The notes under the pieces are model-generated. The model searched no databases, was not told the DNA's origin, and saw only the letters and a program-made list of their open reading frames with translations. From JAAYCB01 sp012744395 (GTDB lineage: Bacteria; Planctomycetota; Planctomycetia; Pirellulales; Thermoguttaceae): a stretch of DNA of 30,962 bases. Positions within the stretch are counted from its first letter, which is position 1. Every line of letters starts with the position of its first letter. Of the stretch, positions 7,423-15,495 are shown piece after piece. The stretch spans positions 1-30,962 of the forward strand of contig JAQVNJ010000066.1 in the NCBI GenBank assembly GCA_028703175.1, in the 5' to 3' direction. A program made the translations under genes and the position numbers.

Positions 7423-8472
7423 ATGTCTATCCTTTTCCTTGGTCTGCTTCCGCTCGCCGGACTGGTCTTCCTGGCGATACTGGGGCTGGTCGGCGTGGTC
7501 AGTCATCCACGGGCCCGCGAGGCGTTGAAGATCGTTTTCGGCGGCCTGGCGGCGATCGGAATGCTCCTTGTGCTGCTCGCCGGGCTTGTGTTTCTCGGCC
7601 GGCATCAAGCGATGCGGATCGCGGTCAGGACGGAGCGCGCGGCGATCGCGGCCAGAACCGCGCAGCTGAGGGCGCTTGAGGCGAAGATTCGCGCGGCCGA
7701 ATCGCGATGGGAGACACTCGAGGGGACGGCAATCCCCTCGGCGGATGCACTTGAGGGCGCCGATGCCGAGCAGGGCGCTGGGCAAACGGATGACTCCGAC
7801 GCCGGCGGCGGGACCGGCGAAGGGACGGAGGCGGCCCCGCCGGCCGCGAAGGAGCTGCCCAAAGGGAAGCCGGCCGAGGCGGAATCCGATTCGCCCCCGC
7901 CGGACCAAGTCACCGTGGGCCGGCCGATCGAGAAACGTCCCGAATGGGTCGGCCGCCAGCCGTACAAGGAGAGCTCGGTCTATTGCTGGCCGGTGGTCAG
8001 CGATCCGCGGCCCGATCCGGAGGAGACGTTCTCGGAGGCTCTCCCCGAGGCCATCCGGGCGGCGGTGCGGGAGTATGTTCAAACGAAGCTCGACCTGGAA
8101 TCGGCGGCCGCCAGCCGGGTCGCCCTCGACCCGGACTACGCAATCACCCACCTGGTCGGCGGCGATCTCTGGGCCGAGACGGTCGCCACGTCGTTTGGAC
8201 CGTGGGTCCGCGTCCACGCGTTGCTGAAGTTCGACCACGAGGCGAATCTCGTCCTCAAGGAGCGCTCGGCGGCCGCGGAGGTGGCGCGGCGGCTCTGGGG
8301 CGCGGGCGGAATTGCCTGCGGGCTGCTGTTTCTGCTCGCCGTGGCCTACGGCTACCTGAAGATCGACCTGGCAAGCGGCGGATCGCGGCGGTGGCTCTTG
8401 CGGTTCGCGGCGATTCTCGTGATATTGGTTTCGATCCTCGTTACCGGGGGGGTGGCGAGGATGATCCTCTAG
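7423..8472 (+). CDS. Polytopic membrane protein with coiled coil, function unknown
   Basis: A 349-residue protein starting at ATG 7423, 47 bp after the kinase. Two N-terminal membrane helices (FLGLLPLAGLVFLAILGLVG and GGLAAIGMLLVLLAGLVFLG) are followed by a coiled coil (RAAIAARTAQLRALEAKIRA). An acidic, Pro/Gly-rich linker leads to a folded domain of about 110 residues (RPEWVGRQPYKESSVYCWPV onward), then two C-terminal helices (GIACGLLFLLAVAYGYL and FAAILVILVSILVTG). No enzyme motif or known family is recognised. The loop between helices 2 and 3 is large enough to be a separate domain; its side of the membrane cannot be told. Close spacing to the kinase and the sigma gene suggests a partner in the same pathway. 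Confidence 0.8.
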   Translation: MSILFLGLLPLAGLVFLAILGLVGVVSHPRAREALKIVFGGLAAIGMLLVLLAGLVFLGRHQAMRIAVRTERAAIAARTAQLRALEAKIRAAESRWETLEGTAIPSADALEGADAEQGAGQTDDSDAGGGTGEGTEAAPPAAKELPKGKPAEAESDSPPPDQVTVGRPIEKRPEWVGRQPYKESSVYCWPVVSDPRPDPEETFSEALPEAIRAAVREYVQTKLDLESAAASRVALDPDYAITHLVGGDLWAETVATSFGPWVRVHALLKFDHEANLVLKERSAAAEVARRLWGAGGIACGLLFLLAVAYGYLKIDLASGGSRRWLLRFAAILVILVSILVTGGVARMIL

Positions 8473-8525
8473 TTGACCGCAAGGCGGGAGGCTGCCCGGC
8501 GGCAGCGCCCCGGGGCAAGCCGTGA

Positions 8526-9170
8526 ATGACTCCGCCCAGTGAAAGTGACCTGCTGCTGACCCAACGAATCCGCGCCGGCGAGGCCGACGCCTGGAGCGAG
8601 TTGATCGCGCGCTTCGAGGGCCGGCTGCTGGCCTTCGTCGAAAGCCGGCTGCGGAGCCGCGCCGTCGCCGAGGACGTCGTCCAGGAGACCTTCATCGGCT
8701 TCTTGACGAGCCTGCCGAATTACGACGACAGCCGCCCCCTGGAGACCTACCTGTTTTCGATCGCCGCGCACAAGTTGACCGACCACTTGCGCCGCGAGGG
8801 CCGGCGGCCCACGCTGCCGCTCGTGCCCGGCCCGGTCGGATCGAGCAGCTTCGATCCGGCCGGGCCGGCGCGGGCCGCCAGCAGCATCTATCGCAGCAGC
8901 GAACGACGCCAGATCGAGGAACAAGCCCTCGTCGAGGCGATCGACGGGCAGCTGCGGCACTGGCGCGGGCGGGGCGACTGGCGGAAGATCCAGTGCGCCG
9001 AGTTGCTCTTCGTCCGCGGGTGGCCCAACAAGCAGGTGGCCGCCGCCCTGGATATTTCCGAGCAGGCGGTGGCCAACACGAAGTTCGACTTTCTCGCCCG
9101 GCTCCGTACCGCCATCCGCAGCCAGCTCCTGCCGCGCGATGTGTTTCCGGAACTCTATGAGGTGGAATAG
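8526..9170 (+). CDS. ECF-type (sigma-70 family) RNA polymerase sigma factor
   Basis: A 214-residue protein. Region 2 spans about residues 20-95: WSELIARFEGRLLAFV, then AEDVVQETFIGFL, the core-binding helix, and FSIAAHKLTDHLRRE, the -10 recognition helix. A Ser/Pro-rich linker of about 50 residues separates it from a region-4-like part with a helix-turn-helix (KQVAAALDISEQAVANTKFD, about 160-180). It should direct RNA polymerase to a small set of promoters. No strong ribosome site precedes ATG 8526; the gap to the membrane-protein gene is 53 bp, so it is probably co-transcribed. The long linker and its place behind a kinase gene recall planctomycete ECF groups linked to Ser/Thr kinases, but direct phospho-control is inference. 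Confidence 0.85.
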   Translation: MTPPSESDLLLTQRIRAGEADAWSELIARFEGRLLAFVESRLRSRAVAEDVVQETFIGFLTSLPNYDDSRPLETYLFSIAAHKLTDHLRREGRRPTLPLVPGPVGSSSFDPAGPARAASSIYRSSERRQIEEQALVEAIDGQLRHWRGRGDWRKIQCAELLFVRGWPNKQVAAALDISEQAVANTKFDFLARLRTAIRSQLLPRDVFPELYEVE

Positions 9171-9259
9171 CAGACTGTGCGTCAACGGTTCCCAAGCGGG
9201 AGCTGGGCAGCCAGGTGATGTTCGGGCAGGTTTCAAGATTGGAGGTTCTCGGCACAACG

Positions 9260-9664
9260 ATGGCCGCTCCCATTCGCCAGGCCGATTTGGAGGCCTATCT
9301 CGACGAAGCCCTGCCCGCCGACCAGATGGCCCGGGTGGAGCGGGCGCTGCGCAACGACGAGGAACTGCTCGCCAAGCTCAAGGCGATCTATTCCCGCCGC
9401 GACTCCGGCGTGCACACCTTGGGCGAGATCTGGCGCCGCCACCGGCTCAGCTGCCCCTCCCGGCAGCGCCTGGGCAACTATCTGCTCGGCGCCCTGTCGG
9501 ACGACGAGGAGGATTACGTCGTCTTCCACCTCGAAACGATCGGCTGCCGATACTGCCGGGCGAGCCTGAACGACCTGGAAAAACAGCAGGCCGAAGCCCA
9601 CGCCGACGTCGAGCAGCGGCGGCGGAAGTATTTCCAGTCATCGGCCGGCCTGCTCAAGAAGTAG
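9260..9664 (+). CDS. Small anti-sigma-like protein following the ECF sigma gene
   Basis: A 134-residue protein starting at ATG 9260 (MAAPIRQADLEAYLDEALP); an ATG at 9215 would add 15 residues and cannot be excluded. The start resembles the opening helix of planctomycete sigma-adjacent proteins. It continues GEIWRRHRLSCPSRQRLG, and HLETIGCRYCRASL places a His and two Cys close together, suggestive of a zinc anti-sigma (ZAS) motif, though the His-Cys spacing is longer than the usual HxxxCxxC. There is no membrane helix, so it would be a soluble regulator. Its place directly behind the sigma gene (89-bp gap) is the classic anti-sigma position. Function inferred from context. Confidence 0.65.
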   Translation: MAAPIRQADLEAYLDEALPADQMARVERALRNDEELLAKLKAIYSRRDSGVHTLGEIWRRHRLSCPSRQRLGNYLLGALSDDEEDYVVFHLETIGCRYCRASLNDLEKQQAEAHADVEQRRRKYFQSSAGLLKK

Positions 9665-9841
9665 TCGCCCGGCTGCAACGCGGCGGCCCGCCGCGCTGCC
9701 TTGCATCCAGCGGCGGACTGCCGGAAAATAGACAGTTGCCGTGCGGGCAGCGGGTCTCCGGGACCCAACGCCCGGCTCTCTGCGGCCAAGGCTTCGGAAG
9801 CGTGATTGGGTCTTGAACCTGTCTCGAAGGAGTGCCCCGCC

Positions 9842-11062
9842 ATGACGCAAGTCTCCCGCCGATCGTTCTTGGCCGCTTCCGCGGCCGCCGCCGCGAGCTC
9901 CCTGCCAGGCACAGCGCGAGCCGCCGAGGGGATTGCCGGTTTCGACCAGACGAAGACCGACTACGACCGCACGAAGGAGTGGAAGCCCTTCAGCGACCGC
10001 AAGGTCCGGCTGGGGATCGTCGGCCACGGCGTCTGCCAGTTCGGCCTGGCGTTCGACCTCCAGAATCATCCCAACGTCGAGCTGGTCGCGGTCAGCGACC
10101 TGTTCCCCGACCGCTGCGCCGACATGGCCCGCAAGGCGAAATGCGAAAAGACGTATCCGTCGCTGGAGGAGATGGTCAAGGACGATTCGATCGAGGCGAT
10201 CTACTGCGCCACGGACGCTCCGGCCCATGCCAGGCACGCAATCCTCTGCCTGGAGCACGGCAAGCACGTTGCCACCGCGGTGCCGGCCTTCCGGGGCGAT
10301 ATCGAAGACGCCGAGAAGCTGCTGGAGTGCTGCCGGAAGAACAAGGGCCTGGTCTACGCGATGTTTGAGACCTCGACCTTCCACGACGACCTGTACGCGA
10401 TGGAGCAGCTGTTTGCCGCCGGGGTGTTCGGCAATCTCGTCTACAGCGAAGGGGAGTATTGCCATCCCAAGTCGATGGGCGCCGCCACGCTGGGCTCCTA
10501 CAAGGACTGGCGGAAGAAGGGCTGCCCGATGTGGTATCCGACGCACGCAACGGCCTACTACATCGGCGTCACCCATCAGAGCTTCGTGGACGTCTCCTGC
10601 CAGGGGACGCCCTACGCCGATCCGTCGCTGCGGGTTCCCAACGCGATCGGCAACATCTTCCGATCGGAAGTCGGCTTGTTCCGCACCACGGAAGGAGGCT
10701 TGTCCCGCATGATGGTCTGCAATTCGCAGGGCGAATACCTGGAAGCGGGGCGGATCCGGGGCGACTATGCCGGGTTCAACAAGACGTTTGTCGGCGACGC
10801 CGCCGGCAAGAAGCGTTACGACGAGGCGATCAAACGCGGCGTACAGATCAAGAAGTACGCCTTGCCGCCGGGGGTCCAGCCGGGCGGTCATGGCGGCTCG
10901 CACGGCTACCTCGGCGACGACTTCATCGACGCCATTCTCCGCGGGCGCAAACCGCGCGTGGACGTGATCGACGCCCTGAACATGACCGTTCCCGGCTATT
11001 ACGCGCACCTGTCGGCCGTCAAGGACGGCGAGACGATGAAGATTCCCCAATACACCCTTTAA
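9842..11062 (+). CDS. TAT-exported Gfo/Idh/MocA-family oxidoreductase lacking the EKP lysine
   Basis: A 406-residue protein from ATG 9842, with AAGGAG upstream. The leader carries a twin-arginine motif (SRRSFLAAS) and an Ala-rich hydrophobic stretch ending near ARA, so it is probably exported folded with its cofactor. The Rossmann motif is LGIVGHGVCQFG (57-68), and VSDLFPDRCADMA follows the second strand. Where the family normally has the catalytic EKP, this protein reads ATAVPAF (144-150), so the lysine is absent. A YPTHATAYY segment stands where the substrate-side His region should be. The family oxidises or rearranges sugars and their derivatives with NAD(P); without the lysine the activity may differ or be lost. 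It follows the signalling block after 177 bp and precedes the racemase by about 40 bp. Confidence 0.85.
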   Translation: MTQVSRRSFLAASAAAAASSLPGTARAAEGIAGFDQTKTDYDRTKEWKPFSDRKVRLGIVGHGVCQFGLAFDLQNHPNVELVAVSDLFPDRCADMARKAKCEKTYPSLEEMVKDDSIEAIYCATDAPAHARHAILCLEHGKHVATAVPAFRGDIEDAEKLLECCRKNKGLVYAMFETSTFHDDLYAMEQLFAAGVFGNLVYSEGEYCHPKSMGAATLGSYKDWRKKGCPMWYPTHATAYYIGVTHQSFVDVSCQGTPYADPSLRVPNAIGNIFRSEVGLFRTTEGGLSRMMVCNSQGEYLEAGRIRGDYAGFNKTFVGDAAGKKRYDEAIKRGVQIKKYALPPGVQPGGHGGSHGYLGDDFIDAILRGRKPRVDVIDALNMTVPGYYAHLSAVKDGETMKIPQYTL

Positions 11063-11101
11063 TGTTCGATGCACTCGGTCCAGGAGAGGATGACGTTTAC
11101 G

Positions 11102-11917
11102 ATGCAGAGACTCAACGCCCAACGATCCACCGCGCTGGTCTGCGCGGCCCTGCTGGTTGCCGGTTCGATGCTCCGCCCGTCCGCCGCCGCCGACGCGCCG
11201 GTGGCCCCGCAGCGGATTCTGGGAATTCTCGGCGGCATGGGCCCGGAGGCCACGGCCAACCTCTATCAAGAGATCGTCCGGCTAACGCCGGCCGAGAAGG
11301 ACCAGGACCATATCCCGACCCTGATCTTCAGCTTTCCGCAGACCCCCGATCGGACCACGGCCATCCAGAACAACGACCGGTCGATCATTCCCTACCTCGT
11401 CGAAGGGACGACGCGGCTGGAAAAAGCCGGCGCCTCGCTGATTGCCCTCCCCTGCAACACGGTGCACTTCTTCCACGACGACATGCAGCGTGCGGTGAAG
11501 ATTCCCGTCCTGCACATGATTCGCGAGACAGCCGACGTGGTCGCCCGGAACCACCCCAACGCGCGGCGGATCGGGTTGCTGGCCAGCGACGGAACCGTCG
11601 CCACGGGGCTCTACGAACGGGAGTTCAGCGCCCGCGGCATGAAACTGGTCTATCCCGACGAGGCGATCCAGAAAGACTGCGTGATGAAGGCGATTTACGG
11701 GATCAAGGCCGGCGGCGATAAGCAAGCCAGTGAAGAGTTGCTGTTCACCGCGGGACAGAATGTCGAGCACAAGGGCGCGGAGGTGATTGTGCTCGGCTGC
11801 ACGGAGATCCCGCTGGCCTTCAATCCGCGGCGGGCCTCGGTGCCGGTGGTCAACGCCACGCGGGTGCTCGCCGAAGCGGCGATCAGGGAGTATTTCCAGG
11901 AGGCGAAGAAGCAGTAG
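11102..11917 (+). CDS. Exported aspartate/glutamate racemase family protein
   Basis: 271 residues if started at ATG 11102; in-frame ATGs at 11090 and 11069 are alternatives, and AGGAGAGG lies at 11082-11089. The N-terminus MQRLNAQRSTALVCAALLVA looks like a Sec signal peptide, unusual for this cytoplasmic family. The core has LGILGGMGPEATANLYQEI and both catalytic cysteines, Cys118 in ALPCNTVHF and Cys233 in VLGCTEIPLA. The protein should interconvert D and L forms of aspartate or glutamate (or a related amino acid) without a cofactor. Its 3' end overlaps by 35 bp the 3' end of the convergent N-acyl-D-amino-acid deacylase gene. The pair would together release and racemise D-amino acids outside the cytoplasm; this pathway is inferred. 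Confidence 0.85.
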   Translation: MQRLNAQRSTALVCAALLVAGSMLRPSAAADAPVAPQRILGILGGMGPEATANLYQEIVRLTPAEKDQDHIPTLIFSFPQTPDRTTAIQNNDRSIIPYLVEGTTRLEKAGASLIALPCNTVHFFHDDMQRAVKIPVLHMIRETADVVARNHPNARRIGLLASDGTVATGLYEREFSARGMKLVYPDEAIQKDCVMKAIYGIKAGGDKQASEELLFTAGQNVEHKGAEVIVLGCTEIPLAFNPRRASVPVVNATRVLAEAAIREYFQEAKKQ

Positions 11918-13523
11918 GATGCCGGAGCGGCCGGCCGTAGAGCCGTTCGGCCGCCTGGCCGTCGGCAATCGCCGCTTGGCCGGCCAGAAACAGCCAGCGG
12001 ACCCCCGAGGCATACTGCTGCGGGTCGTCGAAGGTCGCCCGGTCGACAAAGCTCTCCGGATCGAAGACCACAATGTCGGCCACGCACCCCGGGCGCAGGT
12101 AGCCGCGATCGGGCAGCCGCAGGATGTCGGCCGGCAGGCCGCTGGCGCTGCGAATCGCCTGGGCCAGCGGGAGCACCCGCTCGCGGAGCGCGTAATAGCC
12201 GAGTTTTCGCGGAAAGGTGCCGAAGCTCCGCGGGTGGGGCACGACGCCGGGCTCCGGCACCAGCGTGCTGCCATCGGAGCCCGTCGCGACCCAGGGGATC
12301 GCCATCGCGTAGCGGACATCGTCTTCCGACAAGACGAACCGCACGACCGAGGCGCCGCCGTCCGCCTGGACGCGAATCGCCGCCCCGGCGACGTCCGTCT
12401 CCAATAGCGCCGCCAGCTCGTCGAGGCTCTTGCCGTTCCAATCCGGGTGTTGCTCGCAGGAGGCGATCACGATCCGCGGATTGTCCTTGAGCCGGCGGAG
12501 GACCAATTGGCGGACCGCTTGCTGGTATTCCACGTCGTCCTTCACCCGGCGGCCGAAATCCTTCAGCCCCATCGGCAGCTCCGTCGCCGGGAAAAGGATC
12601 GCCGCCAGGTTCGTGGAGGTGGCGATGTACGGATACTGGTCCGCCGTGACGGTCATCCCGCCGGCCCGAGCCTCTTCGACGAGCGCGACCGCGCTGCGCA
12701 GCGAACCCCAATTGGCCGGGCCGACCGCCTTCAGGTGCGAGACGTGCACGGGCAGGCCCGCGTCGCGGCCGATCTGGATTGCCTCGCGGAGCGCCCCGAG
12801 AAGGTCCTCGGCTTCGTTGCGGATATGGCTGACATACAGGCCGCGATGGCGGGCGACCACCTTGGCCAGCGCGACCAGCTCGTCCGTCCTGGCATACATG
12901 CCCGGCGGATAGATCAGCCCGGTCGACATGCCCCAAGCCCCCTCGCGCATCGCGCGGTCGAGGCGGTTCTGCATCCGCTCGAGTTCCGCGGGGGTTGGCG
13001 GACGGTTCTCACTGCCCATCGCCTCTTCTCGAATCGGCCCGTGCGGCGCCAACAGGATCACGTTCGTGCCCGAGCCGTCGCGCTCGAGCCGGGCGAAATA
13101 GGCGGCAACATCGATCGCTCCCATGCCGCAATTGCCGCTGACGACCGTCGTGCACCCCTGGGCCAGGTAGTTCCAGTTCTTGCGGATCGCGGGCGGTCCG
13201 ACCGGATCGCAATGGGTGTGCAAGTCGATGAACCCCGGCGCGACGATCAACCCCCGGCAATCGATTAGCCGGCGGGCGGAGAGGGCGTCGAGCTTGCCGA
13301 CGGCGACGATCTTCCCCGCCCGGATCGCCAGGTCGCCGATGGCGGCTTCCCGCCCGCTGCCGTCGTGGAGCGTGCCGCCTCGCAGCAACAGGTCGGCGGC
13401 GAGCTCAAGCTCGCCGCCCAGCCCGGCTCCCGCCGGGAGGAGCATCATCCCGACAACCGCCGCGCCAATTCGATTCGTGAAGCAGCGGAGCGCGCCGCCG
13501 ACTGTTACTCGATGCCGCATCAT
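11883..13523 (-). CDS. Exported N-acyl-D-amino-acid deacylase (amidohydrolase family)
   Basis: A 546-residue protein. Start ATG 13523 is set by AGGAGG 5 nt upstream (ATG 13520 also possible); an upstream frame extension to 13574 is rejected. A signal peptide with hydrophobic core IGAAVVGMMLLPAGAG precedes LLLRGGTLHDGSGREA, the usual opening of D-aminoacylase amidohydrolases. Metal ligands are visible as GFIDLHTHCDP (His102, His104). SGNCGMGA, YVSHIRNEAEDL and VHVSHLKAVG match the D-aminoacylase set, and a late Asp lies in VATGSDGST. It hydrolyses N-acyl-D-amino acids to D-amino acids and a carboxylate. The last 12 codons run into the 3' end of the racemase gene on the other strand, and the tail (HPTASSPPGNTP) looks like a recent extension of the normal end. 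Confidence 0.9.
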   Translation of the reverse strand: MMRHRVTVGGALRCFTNRIGAAVVGMMLLPAGAGLGGELELAADLLLRGGTLHDGSGREAAIGDLAIRAGKIVAVGKLDALSARRLIDCRGLIVAPGFIDLHTHCDPVGPPAIRKNWNYLAQGCTTVVSGNCGMGAIDVAAYFARLERDGSGTNVILLAPHGPIREEAMGSENRPPTPAELERMQNRLDRAMREGAWGMSTGLIYPPGMYARTDELVALAKVVARHRGLYVSHIRNEAEDLLGALREAIQIGRDAGLPVHVSHLKAVGPANWGSLRSAVALVEEARAGGMTVTADQYPYIATSTNLAAILFPATELPMGLKDFGRRVKDDVEYQQAVRQLVLRRLKDNPRIVIASCEQHPDWNGKSLDELAALLETDVAGAAIRVQADGGASVVRFVLSEDDVRYAMAIPWVATGSDGSTLVPEPGVVPHPRSFGTFPRKLGYYALRERVLPLAQAIRSASGLPADILRLPDRGYLRPGCVADIVVFDPESFVDRATFDDPQQYASGVRWLFLAGQAAIADGQAAERLYGRPLRHPTASSPPGNTP

Positions 13524-14081
13524 GACGACCTCCTGGCGGGGTGGGCAACCGCGCTGAGCAGTCGCCCGGAACAACCTGCCAGATTTTGCCGGCGGATCGC
13601 GGCGCTGTCAAGCTTCTGTTTCGCCCCCCCGAGCGGGCAGCGCCGCCGCGCCGCCGCTGCCCGTGCTGGAACGCTGGTTGGAGAAGCCGGACGACCCGCC
13701 GCTGGTCTACCCGCAGGAACTGGAACAAGCCAGTTTGGGCATTCCGCCATTCATTTCGTTGGATGGTCAAGGAAGCCCCCTTGAAGCGCACCTGGAAGGC
13801 GGCTGGCCACCCCGGTAAAATGAAGAGTTGGGCGCGCGATCCTGCCGTGCCCGGACCGTGCGGAGCCAGACGCTCGTCGCCGCGCGGGTCTGGGGGTGAG
13901 AGCACCATTTGCACGGCAAGCAGGCGTCTTCTGTTGTCATTCGACGATGGTTTGCCAGAACCGGGGCGATCCCTGTCAGCGGTTGGGGTGCGGTGCAGCC
14001 GCGCTGCCAGGGAGGGGGCGAGTCGAGGGTCGGCTTGAGGTTCGGCGGGGCGTGACGGCGTGCAACGGCGGAGCGGTGAAG
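13524..14081. other. Divergent intergenic region between deacylase and exporter operon, with a possible gene remnant
   Basis: About 560 bp between divergent genes. A protein-like open stretch ends at 13818 (see the remnant entry). The rest shows no clear gene, and I could not assign promoters with confidence. Confidence 0.4.
13651..13818 (+). pseudogene. Possible C-terminal remnant of an unknown gene
   Basis: A frame that stays open and protein-like runs into TAA at 13816-13818: PPLPVLERWLEKPDD, then LEQASLGIPPFISLDGQG, ending LEGGWPPR. It has no ATG and no ribosome site at its few GTG codons, and upstream it dissolves into Pro/Ala/Arg-rich sequence. The residue mix differs from the Arg/Pro-rich shadows typical of this GC content. 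I read it as the tail of a lost gene, but chance cannot be excluded and no family is recognised. Confidence 0.3.
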
Positions 14082-15488
14082 ATGTCTTCCGACGGCTTGG
14101 CGGCGCTGAGAATCGACCGTTCGCGGCGAAAGCCGCGCCTAGCGCCGTGGGTCTGGCTCGCCGGCCCGGCAATCGTTGTCGCCGTTGCCCTCTCGCCGCA
14201 ACTCGTGGGCAAGATGCGGGTGGTCGACGTCCGCGTTGCGCCCGCGGTGCGGGTCTCCGCCGCGACGGGCGAGGTGCTCGACGGCAGTCCCGAACTGTCG
14301 GCCGCCGGCTATGTCGTCGCGGACAGGCAATCCGTGCTGGCCACCAAGTTCACGGGCCGGCTCGCCAAACTGAACGTGGCCGAGGCGGAGTCGGTCACGA
14401 AAGGCCAGGTGGTTGCCGAGATCGACCACAGCGAACTCGACGCCACGATCCTCGAAGCCGAGGCGCAAGTCGGCGAAGCCGCGGCGGAAGTCGAGCGCCT
14501 CGGCAGACTTGCCGCCCAGGCCGATGCCGAGCTGGGCGCGGCCAAGGCGGCCCTGCAAACGGTCGATGCCGAGACCAGGCAGAGCGAAATTCTCCTTGCC
14601 GACGCCCAGCGGCGCCTCCGCCTGGCCAGGGAACTCGTCGCCAGCCTCGCCGTCGTCGCCTCCGAGGTGGACGACCGCCTCACGGAGGTGGCCGGCATCG
14701 AAGCGAAGATCATTTGGACGAAGCAGCGCAAGAACGAGGCGGAGCAGCAGATTGCCGTGGCCCAGTCGCAGGCGGCCGCCGCGCGGGCCGCCGTCGCCGC
14801 CGCCGAGGCCCGCCAGCGCTCGGTCGAGGCGCGGGTCAAAGTCCTCGAAAGCCAGCGGGAAGAATCGTTCATCCGCTCGCCGTTCGACGGCGTGGTGACG
14901 GAGAAGGCCGCCGAGGTCGGCGAGATCGTCGCGCCGATCAGCATCGGCGGCTCGATGGCGCGCGGCTCGATCGTAACGATCGCCGATTGGGCCTCGCTGC
15001 AGGCCGAAGTCGACGTGGCGGAATCGCAACTTGGGCGAGTCCAACCCGGCCAGCGCGCCGCGATCACGGTCGATGCGATCCCCGGAAAAGTCTTTCCCGG
15101 CAAGGTCCGCCGCATCCTGCCCCGCGCCGATCGCAGCAAGGCGACCGTCAAGGTCCGCGTGGATTTTCTCGCCCGCGACGAGCAGGCGATCCTCCCGGAA
15201 ATGGGCGTGCGCGTGCGGTTCCTCCCCGACGACGCTCCGCCGGGGCTGGAAACCGGCGCCGTGCAAGACAAGATCGTCGTCCCCGAGGCGGCGGTCCAGC
15301 CCGGCCAGAACGGCAATTACGTCTGGGTCGTCCGCAGCGACCAGGCCCGCCGCCGCCCCGTCCAGACCGGTGCGAAGTCCGGCGCGCGGATCGAGATCAC
15401 CAGCGGGCTCAGGGCCGGCGACCACGTCGTCGTCCGAGGCGCCCAGCGGCTCGCCGGAGAGACCGCCACGGTGCGGGTAGTGGAGTGA
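14082..15488 (+). CDS. Periplasmic adaptor (HlyD/MacA-like) of an ABC exporter
   Basis: A 468-residue membrane-fusion protein starting at ATG 14082, with GGAG 8 nt upstream; longer frames reaching back to 13896 are intergenic. One N-terminal membrane helix (WVWLAGPAIVVAVALSP, about residues 23-40) anchors it. A lipoyl/barrel half follows (ATKFTGRLAKLNVAEAESVT, then GQVVAEIDHSEL). A long Ala/Glu-rich coiled-coil hairpin covers roughly residues 125-265, and the second lipoyl half is SFIRSPFDGVVTEKAAEVGE. Beta-barrel and membrane-proximal parts follow (VDVAESQLGRVQPGQ, VPEAAVQPGQNGNYVWVV). Such adaptors bridge inner-membrane ABC transporters to outer-membrane channels. It is first in the operon with the ATPase and two permeases. 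No TolC-like gene is present in this window. Confidence 0.9.
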   Translation: MSSDGLAALRIDRSRRKPRLAPWVWLAGPAIVVAVALSPQLVGKMRVVDVRVAPAVRVSAATGEVLDGSPELSAAGYVVADRQSVLATKFTGRLAKLNVAEAESVTKGQVVAEIDHSELDATILEAEAQVGEAAAEVERLGRLAAQADAELGAAKAALQTVDAETRQSEILLADAQRRLRLARELVASLAVVASEVDDRLTEVAGIEAKIIWTKQRKNEAEQQIAVAQSQAAAARAAVAAAEARQRSVEARVKVLESQREESFIRSPFDGVVTEKAAEVGEIVAPISIGGSMARGSIVTIADWASLQAEVDVAESQLGRVQPGQRAAITVDAIPGKVFPGKVRRILPRADRSKATVKVRVDFLARDEQAILPEMGVRVRFLPDDAPPGLETGAVQDKIVVPEAAVQPGQNGNYVWVVRSDQARRRPVQTGAKSGARIEITSGLRAGDHVVVRGAQRLAGETATVRVVE

Positions 15489-15495
15489 CGCCAGC

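Noticed and set aside
9638..11269. A 543-residue minus-strand open frame
   Set aside because: Antisense shadow of the Gfo/Idh/MocA gene; no domain, signal or ribosome site.
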